Assembly (NCBI GenBank): GCA_902762565.1
Contig: CACWOS010000024.1
Coordinates: forward strand, 1 to 39,888
Source: an uncultured Prevotellaceae bacterium
GTDB taxonomy: Bacteria; Bacteroidota; Bacteroidia; Bacteroidales; Bacteroidaceae
Length of the DNA: 39,888 nt
Reading direction: 5' to 3'
Shown: piece by piece, positions 6,984-13,548 of the stretch
Position numbering within the stretch: the stretch's first letter is position 1
Layout of the letters: every line of letters starts with the position of its first letter
The notes under the pieces: generated by a model
Told to the model about the DNA's origin: nothing
Seen by the model: only the letters and a program-made list of their open reading frames with translations
The model's database searches: none
Program-made: the position numbers and the translations under genes

Positions 6984-7011
6984 CTTAACTCTTAATTCTT
7001 AATTCTTAACT
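6984..7011. repeat. Four-copy heptamer array CTTAA[CT]T
   Basis: Units CTTAACT, CTTAATT, CTTAATT and CTTAACT follow each other at 6984-7011. The array fills the gap between the mannitol dehydrogenase-like gene (stop at 7010-7012) and the HIT gene. TTAA is palindromic and the period is 7, so TAA stops occur in successive frames on both strands. A related pair of heptamers (GTTAAGA ATTAAGA) appears near 38552-38566, showing a dispersed repeat type. Confidence 0.9.
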
Positions 7012-8596
7012 ATCTTGCTGCAACGTATTTGTGCAGGGTCTTGCGGACGGCACCGGGGCCGGCGTACAGTTCCTTTACCATACCCTCAATCTGCTCGCCC
7101 AGACCAGCCTCGTAGAGGTCGAGTCCGAAGACATCCTTACGGGTATAGAGCTTTTTTAGCGGGCTCCAGTCCTGATCGGGCTTACCGATTTCCAACGGTG
7201 CGACGATGGCCTGCAGTTCTGCGAGCATGGGGTCTGGAGAGGGCTCAAAGGCTGTACCGTCATCCTTGATACCCTTGAGATAGCGGGCATAGCCAGCCAG
7301 CGTGAGGGGAATCAGTACGAGGTTCGACATGTCCAGTCCGCGGGCAATATATTTCTTCAGTGTCTCGCCGAAACGGATGGGCAGCTTCTGGCTGGTATCC
7401 ATCGCGATACGCTGGGGAGCATCGGGCATGAACGGATTGGGCAGACGACGGTTGATGACAGCACCGATGAACTCGTAGGGGTTCAGCACGCCTGGGTCAA
7501 CGACAACGGGCATAGCCTCCATGTAACCGATTTTCTGGATAAATGGGCGCAGGTCTTCGTCGGCCATTTCGGCACTGATGAGCGTATAGCCCAGCATACA
7601 GCCGTAGATAGACATAGCGGTATGCAGGGGGTTCAGACAGGTGGTCACCTTCATGGTCTCAACCTTGTCTACGGTCTCACGAGTCGTATAGAGGGCACCG
7701 CCCAAGTCGAGTGGGGGACGACCATTGGTGTAGTTGTCCTCGATGACCAGATACTGCACCTCCTCGGCATTGACGAAGGGAGCGGTAAAGGTGTGCTTTT
7801 CAGTCTCGATATAGTCGTTGTCCTCAAAGCCGTCGGCAGCCAACAGCTCCTTCACCTTCTCGTGGGGACGGGGTGTAATCTTGTCTATCATCGACCAGGG
7901 GAAGGTAATCTTCTTCTCGTTCTTCAAGTAAGCTAAGAATGTTTCGGGCACTAGTCCGTCCTTCACCCAGCGCTCGGCGTAGGCAAAGATGCCTGCCTTT
8001 ACCTTGTCACCGTTATGCGAGCAGTTGTCCATCGACTGTACGGTGAGAGGCAGTTCGCCTGCCTTGAAACGCTCGAACAACAGTGCGCATACCTTACCCA
8101 TAGCAAACATCGGACTCATGCCGCGAGCCAAGTCTGCCTCGTTGAAGGTATAGCCCTTCTCGGTGATGGTGAACGAAATCATCTGTAGTGATGGGTTCTT
8201 GAATATTTCAATAAGACGCTGCCAGTCAGAGAATTGAGAATCTGCCTTTAAAGCTTCTGTTACGCTGGCAATTACCTTCTTCTCAATAGTTCCAGTCGAC
8301 TGCAAACTTACCAAAAGCGACAAGTTGTTGTAAGGTGCATAGGCCTTGTCAATGACCTCGAAGTCGAAAGTCTCGGCTACAATGACGCCGCGGTCGTACT
8401 TGCCGGTGTTCAGCGCATCGTTCAAGATGGCAGCAGGAAACGCACGGAAGATATTTCCACCACCGAAATGTACCCATGTAGGCTCCTTAGCCGTCTTCTC
8501 ACGCAACTTAGCAATATCAAACTTGGGTAGCTCATAACCTTTGGCTTCCCACTCTGCGGCATTCAGCTGGCCGCTCAGAATTTCGTTTAGCTTCAT
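7010..8596 (-). CDS. Mannitol dehydrogenase family oxidoreductase (fructuronate/tagaturonate reductase-like)
   Basis: 528 aa from the ATG at 8596; the longer frame (to 8659) would begin upstream of the promoter -7 box and is unlikely. The N-terminal Rossmann part shows VHFGGGNIFRAF near residue 43, and the C-terminal half is the all-helical mannitol dehydrogenase domain (DNCSHNGDKV region near 190, PRPHEKVKELL near 240, CLNPLHTAMSIYGCMLGY near 320-337). Family members reduce keto-sugar acids such as fructuronate or tagaturonate, or interconvert mannitol and fructose, with NAD(P)H. No uronate isomerase or dehydratase gene is nearby, so the substrate is undecided. It is the first gene of a probable operon with the HIT, DUF1015 and yigZ genes, and is divergent from rnpB. 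Confidence 0.88.
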   Translation of the reverse strand: MKLNEILSGQLNAAEWEAKGYELPKFDIAKLREKTAKEPTWVHFGGGNIFRAFPAAILNDALNTGKYDRGVIVAETFDFEVIDKAYAPYNNLSLLVSLQSTGTIEKKVIASVTEALKADSQFSDWQRLIEIFKNPSLQMISFTITEKGYTFNEADLARGMSPMFAMGKVCALLFERFKAGELPLTVQSMDNCSHNGDKVKAGIFAYAERWVKDGLVPETFLAYLKNEKKITFPWSMIDKITPRPHEKVKELLAADGFEDNDYIETEKHTFTAPFVNAEEVQYLVIEDNYTNGRPPLDLGGALYTTRETVDKVETMKVTTCLNPLHTAMSIYGCMLGYTLISAEMADEDLRPFIQKIGYMEAMPVVVDPGVLNPYEFIGAVINRRLPNPFMPDAPQRIAMDTSQKLPIRFGETLKKYIARGLDMSNLVLIPLTLAGYARYLKGIKDDGTAFEPSPDPMLAELQAIVAPLEIGKPDQDWSPLKKLYTRKDVFGLDLYEAGLGEQIEGMVKELYAGPGAVRKTLHKYVAAR

Positions 8597-8629
8597 AATA
8601 TAATAAGTAATGTTGTTGTTATTGTCTGC

Positions 8630-8660
8630 AAAGGTAGTGAAAAAAATCGATGCAACCAAA
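8630..8660 (-). promoter_or_regulatory. Promoter of the mannitol dehydrogenase-like gene
   Basis: Minus-strand TTTG at 8657-8660, a 19-nt spacer and TACCTTTG at 8630-8637, then about 28 nt of leader to the ATG at 8596. It is back to back with the rnpB promoter, 31 bp away. Confidence 0.8.
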
Positions 8661-8691
8661 GAAAAAGCAAAAGAAAAATATCTATTTTTTC

Positions 8692-8722
8692 TTTGTATTT
8701 CGCTCGATTTGCACTACCTTTG
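8692..8722 (+). promoter_or_regulatory. Promoter of rnpB
   Basis: TTTG at 8692-8695 and TACCTTTG at 8715-8722 with a 19-nt spacer. The predicted transcription start falls at about 8728, the first base of the RNase P RNA P1 helix. Confidence 0.85.
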
Positions 8723-8727
8723 CACTC

Positions 8728-9096
8728 GAAAGCAGTGCAACGGTCTGTCGCTGGCGTGCAAATGCATGCGAGAGGAAAGTCCGGGCAGCACAGGACGCTC
8801 CACTGGTGAAAGTGCCAGCTGTTGGTGACAGCAGGATACGGGAGAAGAAAACAACCGCCCATACGTGGGTAAGGGTGAGAAGGTGTGTGTAAGAGACCAC
8901 CAGCCTGCGGGTGATCGTAGGGCTGTTCCGTCTGAAGGCTGCAAGTTCGCGTATACCATCGTCTGAGGGCTGTCCGTCCGAGTTCTTCGGAATACGATGG
9001 AGGGTAGAATGCTAGAGACGCGGGGTAACCTGCGTAGTAGATAAATGACAGACGCCCGCAAGGGTACAGAACCCGGCTTATAGGTGCACTGCTTTC
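8728..9096 (+). ncRNA. rnpB: RNase P RNA (class A)
   Basis: The catalytic RNA that removes 5' leaders from pre-tRNAs. Universal conserved segments are present: GAGGAAAGTCCGGGC near 8772-8786 (P4 5' strand and CR-I) and ACAGAACCCGGCTTATAG near 9066-9083 (CR-V and P4 3' strand). The ends pair perfectly as a 12-bp P1 helix (8728-8739 with 9085-9096). About 369 nt, normal for a bacterial A-type RNA. The P1 helix is followed at once by a run of T, so P1 may also serve as the terminator stem. Confidence 0.97.
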
Positions 9097-9106
9097 TTTT
9101 TTTATT
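9085..9106 (+). terminator. T-run terminator formed with the rnpB P1 3' strand
   Basis: The 3' strand of the 12-bp P1 helix runs directly into TTTTTTTATTT. The other strand of the stem is at the 5' end of the RNA, so this is an unusual long-range terminator; no separate local hairpin is seen. Confidence 0.45.
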
Positions 9107-9134
9107 TAAGACTAGAATATAGTATTAAGAGTTG

Positions 9135-10442
9135 ATGAAGCGGTTGATTCGATTTTTTCAGAAGGACATCTGGCGGATTAGTCGTGACGAGATGTCGCCA
9201 GTGAAGTTTTTGTGGGTTGAGGTGCTGAAGAAGCTGCTGCTGGCCATCAGATTCTTCACCGCCAAGCGAGTGATGCAAAAGGCTGCTGCGCTGACATATA
9301 GTACGCTTTTGGCAATCGTACCCATTATGGCGGTGGTATTTGCCATTGCCCGCGGCTTTGGTTACAACAAGTATATCGAAGTGTGGTTTAGAAGTGCCTT
9401 CGAGTCGCAACCGCAGGCTGCAGACATCATCATCGGTTTCGTAAACAGTTATCTGGTGCATACGCAGAGTGGTGTGTTTCTGGGTGTTGGCTTGATATTT
9501 ATGCTCTATACGGTGTTGATGCTGGTGAGCAATGTAGAGGATGCCTTCAACGAGATTTGGCAGGTGAAGAAGCCAAGAAGCATTTTCCGTACGTTTACCG
9601 ACTATTTGGCCATGTTCTTCATGTTTCCCATTATCATTGTGCTGACATCGGGTATTTCAATATTTATGGCAACAGTAGCCAATTCGCTGCCTAACTTCCT
9701 ATTGTTGGGTCCATTTGTAAGACTACTCATCGATATGTTGCCTTACGTGTTGATGGCCGGTTTGTTTATAGCACTCTACATCTTTATGCCGAATACGCGT
9801 GTAAGACCAATCAGTGCGTTAGTGCCTGGTATCTTAGCCGGTATCGCGATGCAAGGACTCCAGATTTTCTATATCCATTCGCAGATGTTCCTGTCGAGCT
9901 ATAACGCCATATATGGATCGTTTGCCGCCCTGCCTTTGTTCATGCTGTGGGTGCAAATATCGTGGACCATCTGTCTGTTTGGTGCTGAATTGTGCTATAC
10001 GAACCAGAATCTGGACTACTACGATTATGATGCGAATACGGGCGAGATTAGCCATCGCTACAAACTATTGATGGCATCGCTGCTGATGAGCAAGATATGT
10101 CAGCGATTTGCCAAGGGACAGCGTGCATACAGCGCTTATGAACTGCGTGGTTTGACGAACATTCCCATACGTATTGTCAACGACTTACTGTATGAGCTTA
10201 TTGATGCGAAACTACTGATAGAGATTAGTGGTGACGAGAAGGGCGAGACATCACGCTTCATGCCTGCTGAGGACATCAGCCATATGACGTACGGCATGAT
10301 GGTAGACCGACTGGAGTCGAAGGGCCGATGGAAGATTGAACTTGACGTGAGTGAACTGTTCAAAGGCCAGTGGGCAAAGGCTATTGAACTACGCAGCGAG
10401 TATCTGCGTGGTGCTAGGGATATTAAACTGCAAGACCTTTGA
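9135..10442 (+). CDS. YihY/BrkB family inner-membrane protein with C-terminal winged-helix-like domain
   Basis: 435 aa from the ATG at 9135 (a TTG one codon upstream is unlikely). The N-terminal ~300 residues hold about six membrane segments and the family landmarks AAALTYSTLLAIVPIMAV (near 50-67), a LILM-type segment followed by NEIWQVK (near 140-150), and LWVQISWTICLFGAELCY (near 273-290). The remaining ~130 residues are soluble and resemble a winged-helix (YSAYELRGLTNIPIRIVNDLLYELIDAKLL). The family was once called RNase BN by mistake; its real function is unknown. It follows rnpB by 38 bp with no promoter seen, so read-through from rnpB is possible. Confidence 0.9.
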   Translation: MKRLIRFFQKDIWRISRDEMSPVKFLWVEVLKKLLLAIRFFTAKRVMQKAAALTYSTLLAIVPIMAVVFAIARGFGYNKYIEVWFRSAFESQPQAADIIIGFVNSYLVHTQSGVFLGVGLIFMLYTVLMLVSNVEDAFNEIWQVKKPRSIFRTFTDYLAMFFMFPIIIVLTSGISIFMATVANSLPNFLLLGPFVRLLIDMLPYVLMAGLFIALYIFMPNTRVRPISALVPGILAGIAMQGLQIFYIHSQMFLSSYNAIYGSFAALPLFMLWVQISWTICLFGAELCYTNQNLDYYDYDANTGEISHRYKLLMASLLMSKICQRFAKGQRAYSAYELRGLTNIPIRIVNDLLYELIDAKLLIEISGDEKGETSRFMPAEDISHMTYGMMVDRLESKGRWKIELDVSELFKGQWAKAIELRSEYLRGARDIKLQDL

Positions 10443-10485
10443 ACACAAAGATTAATCATTAAATTCGCTTCGCTCAGATTCAAGA

Positions 10486-11319
10486 TTATACGCGGAAGCG
10501 AATATAGGTGCGATCGTCGAACGAATTGTTGTCGGGATGAAAGGCCTTTGTAGCCTGAAAGCGAGGACCAATGTTCAACGGGTCGCAATCACGCTGATGT
10601 TGAAGGGCAGCTTCGCTTTCGGCAAGGGTAGCACAAAGAAAAGGGTAACCGTCGGAAGCAAGTACAATCTCCCAAGGGCGGAAGTCGAGGGTGATGACCT
10701 TGATATGGCGGGTGTCGATGGGGAAACCATCGACCACACTATAAGTAATGTTTTGATTACGCATGGTCTCAATCATGCGGGGAATGATGACAGGACGGGC
10801 AGTATCGTCACGTAGCAGGTCGTCAATGGTTTTACCGTTGGCTAGCTGTCGTTCGACTTCCTCGGCACGCATCTTGGCCAGTTCGGCTTCGGCGGGTTTG
10901 GGATTGTCAATGAACTGATATTCAGCATCGACTTGTTCTCCGTCTATGAGCAGACACTGACAATCACCTATCATCCATATTTCGCGCTGCAGTCGGCTAA
11001 AGACGATAACGGAAGCAGTGAGGCGGTCCTCAGGATGTTCAGCCAAGCGGGGAAGCATGGACTTCTTGTAATGTTTACGAACGTAGGCCGTAACACCCTT
11101 CATGAACTGCGTGCAAGTAGACTCTTTAGGCATCTTGCGGATATAACGACTGATGAGCAACATCGCATAGCGTCCGTTGCTGTTGAACAGACTATGGCGA
11201 TACTGCGATTTACTGGTGGAACCATCGATGACGGCTATAAAGTCATTTGTGGCGACGATGCCGTCCTCGCTTTTCTTTCTGGGGTTCTTGGCTATGCTGT
11301 TTTGTTCGATTATTTTCAT
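10486..11319 (-). CDS. PP2C-like serine/threonine phosphatase-fold protein
   Basis: 277 aa from the ATG at 11319; the longer frame (to 11481) would lie deep inside ygiQ. PP2C-type metal-site landmarks can be picked out in order: FIAVIDGST with Asp32-Gly33, a TASVIVF strand at 101-107, MIGDCQC with Gly118-Asp119, and LASDGYPF with Asp223-Gly224. These match the DG, GD and SDG motifs of the PP2C fold, but overall similarity is loose, so activity is uncertain. The gene starts 77 nt before the ygiQ stop, in another frame, which suggests translational coupling. It is the last gene of a six-gene run, convergent with the YihY gene. Confidence 0.65.
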   Translation of the reverse strand: MKIIEQNSIAKNPRKKSEDGIVATNDFIAVIDGSTSKSQYRHSLFNSNGRYAMLLISRYIRKMPKESTCTQFMKGVTAYVRKHYKKSMLPRLAEHPEDRLTASVIVFSRLQREIWMIGDCQCLLIDGEQVDAEYQFIDNPKPAEAELAKMRAEEVERQLANGKTIDDLLRDDTARPVIIPRMIETMRNQNITYSVVDGFPIDTRHIKVITLDFRPWEIVLASDGYPFLCATLAESEAALQHQRDCDPLNIGPRFQATKAFHPDNNSFDDRTYIRFRV

Positions 11320-13171
11320 AGGGTTTGGGAGTATAAGGACACAACTCGCTAATGAGTTCCGGTCTACCGATACGTCGTAGACTTTGCTCGATGCCTCGGC
11401 GTTCCTCTGGCTTATACCAGAAGAAATACTGGCGTTGGGCCAACTTTTCTTGTTGGCTTTTAGCACTCTTGACAGGCTCAAGGGTATATGGGTCGTAGCC
11501 CGTGTACCACGTCTCAGTAGATACCGTCATGGGAGTTGGTGTGAAATCCTGAACTTGTTCGAGCTGGAAGTCGAGATGCTTGGTGATGACTGCCAACTCT
11601 GCCATATCGCCCTCTGTACACCCAGGATGGCTAGAGATGAAGTAGGGGATAATCTGCTGGTTGAGATGCTCCTCGCGATTGATGCGGTCGAAGATGTGCT
11701 TGAACTCGTGGAACTGCTGGAACGAAGGCTTTCGCATGAGTGCCAACACACGATCGGAGGTATGCTCTGGTGCTACCTTCAGTCGTCCGCTGACGTGATG
11801 TTTGATGAGTTCACGCGTGTACTCCATAGCAGCCTTGTTAGCCTTTTCGTCCTTACTACGATAAAGCAACAGGTCGTAGCGCACACCGCTGCCGATGAAA
11901 CTCTTCTTGATACCTGGTAGGGCATCGACGGCACGATATATCTCAAGTAGTTTTGAATGGTCGGTATTTAGATTAGGACATATCTGAGGATTGATGCATG
12001 ACGGTCGTTTACATTTCTCACAGGCATTGAGGTTACGTCCATGCATACCGTACATGTTGGCTGACGGACCGCCTAAATCACTAAGATAGCCTTTAAAATC
12101 GGGCATTTGCATGACTTGCTTCACCTCACGAAGTACGCTTTCCTTGGAACGGCATGCAATGAACTTGCCCTGATGGGCAGAGATAGTGCAGAAGGCACAA
12201 CCGCCAAAACAGCCACGATGTATGTTAATCGAAAACTTGATCATGTCGTAGGCAGGAATGCGCTTGTCCTTATATTTAATATGAGGTACGCGCGTGTAAG
12301 GCAAGTCGAACGAGGCATCAAGCTCTGCTGTAGTCATAGGGGGATAGGGAGGATTGACGACGACACACGTGCCCGACGGGTAACCATTTGGAGTCGTGGC
12401 AGACTTGAGTGGCTGGAGCAGGCGCTGTGCGTGCATCATGTTCGATTGTTCCTCGATATGGCGGAAGTTCTCGGCTTGGGAGCGTTTATTGCGTAAGCAC
12501 TCTTCGTGTGAGTGCAACACGATATCGCCTTCTTGTGGTGTTACATCATCAGCGAGAAATACCGTCTGGGGAATATCACGAATATCTCCAATGGCAAAAC
12601 CATCGGCAATACGTCGGGCCAATTCAACAATAGGTTTCTCACCCATGCCATAGATGAGAATATCAGCAGGCGCATCGCAAAGAATACAGGGACGCAACTT
12701 ATCCTGCCAGTAGTCATAATGAGTGAGTCGGCGCAAAGAAGCTTCGATACCGCCTAGGACAATGGGAACATCGGGATAGAGTTGGCGTAGAATCTGTGAA
12801 TAGACGATAGACGGATAGTCGGGACGTAGCCCGTGGCGACCGTCTGGACTATATGCATCCTCAGAACGTAGACGACGGTTGGCCGTATATTTGTTGACCA
12901 TTGAGTCCATATTGCCGGGAGATACGGCAAAGAACAGACGCGGGCGTCCCAGTTTCTTGAAGTCGCGGAAATCACCATGCCAGTCGGGTTGGGGAACAAT
13001 AGCCACACGATAGCCTGCAGCCTCAAGCGTTCGTCCGATGACGGCACTGGCAAAAGAAGGGTGATCGACATAAGCATCGGCTGAGAAGAGGATGATGTCA
13101 ACCTCTTCCCAACCGCGTAGCTCCATCTCCTTCTTCGTCGTTGGGAGAAAATCCGTTAGTCTATACTCCAA
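11243..13171 (-). CDS. ygiQ: YgiQ family radical SAM protein
   Basis: 642 aa, the usual length of the UPF0313/YgiQ family. The [4Fe-4S] cluster motif CFGGCAFC, with Cys-x3-Cys-x2-Cys, is near residue 322 (preceded by NIHRGC), after an N-terminal B12-binding-like domain (ILFSADAYVDHPSF near 28-41). A second cysteine cluster (CEKCKRPSCINPQICPN) is near 382-398. The function of the family is unknown. The only start in frame that keeps the conserved N-terminus (RLTDFLPTTKKE) is a TTG at 13171, since a stop lies two codons upstream; the first ATG is 16 codons in. The basic C-terminal tail overlaps the next gene by 77 nt. Confidence 0.92.
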   Translation of the reverse strand: MEYRLTDFLPTTKKEMELRGWEEVDIILFSADAYVDHPSFASAVIGRTLEAAGYRVAIVPQPDWHGDFRDFKKLGRPRLFFAVSPGNMDSMVNKYTANRRLRSEDAYSPDGRHGLRPDYPSIVYSQILRQLYPDVPIVLGGIEASLRRLTHYDYWQDKLRPCILCDAPADILIYGMGEKPIVELARRIADGFAIGDIRDIPQTVFLADDVTPQEGDIVLHSHEECLRNKRSQAENFRHIEEQSNMMHAQRLLQPLKSATTPNGYPSGTCVVVNPPYPPMTTAELDASFDLPYTRVPHIKYKDKRIPAYDMIKFSINIHRGCFGGCAFCTISAHQGKFIACRSKESVLREVKQVMQMPDFKGYLSDLGGPSANMYGMHGRNLNACEKCKRPSCINPQICPNLNTDHSKLLEIYRAVDALPGIKKSFIGSGVRYDLLLYRSKDEKANKAAMEYTRELIKHHVSGRLKVAPEHTSDRVLALMRKPSFQQFHEFKHIFDRINREEHLNQQIIPYFISSHPGCTEGDMAELAVITKHLDFQLEQVQDFTPTPMTVSTETWYTGYDPYTLEPVKSAKSQQEKLAQRQYFFWYKPEERRGIEQSLRRIGRPELISELCPYTPKPYENNRTKQHSQEPQKEKRGRHRRHK

Positions 13172-13188
13172 TGTTTAATATTTGTCTG

Positions 13189-13536
13189 TTAATTGAACGG
13201 TTGTCCCTGGAAGGCACGTTTGGTCATACCAAGATCGTCATTGCTTTGATTCTTCCAGTTGATAAAAAGCAGTACAAGCTGTTGCAAACCAAATGCCTTC
13301 ATGTTACTATGATAAATGACGTCAAGACAAAGGTCAAGAAGACGCTTGTCTTTTCCTGCATCTGACTCAAGCATAGAGCGAATGTTGAGTTTTAGCTTGT
13401 CGAGCACCTGTTCGTCAACATAGCCATTAGAATCAATGAGATCGCGGAAGAGCTGGTAGTCCTCGATGGTTTGCAAATGCTCTTCACTGATTTCAATACT
13501 TCTAGTACCGGATGAGTTAGTTTGAATTTTGTACAT
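13189..13536 (-). CDS. Unknown 115-aa protein
   Basis: No family recognised. The sequence is mostly helical and soluble, with a helical bundle-like middle (DKLKLNIRSMLES, RLLDLCLDVIYHSN) and no signal peptide. It sits 12 bp after the large exported protein and 17 bp before ygiQ, on the same strand, so it is almost certainly part of the operon. Its continuous frame and tight packing between genes support it as real. Confidence 0.7.
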   Translation of the reverse strand: MYKIQTNSSGTRSIEISEEHLQTIEDYQLFRDLIDSNGYVDEQVLDKLKLNIRSMLESDAGKDKRLLDLCLDVIYHSNMKAFGLQQLVLLFINWKNQSNDDLGMTKRAFQGQPFN

Positions 13537-13548
13537 AGTTTTGTTGGT

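Noticed and set aside
8593-9061. Several open frames over the RNase P RNA
   Set aside because: The RNA is clearly rnpB, and the frames on both strands are by-products of its G+C-rich sequence.
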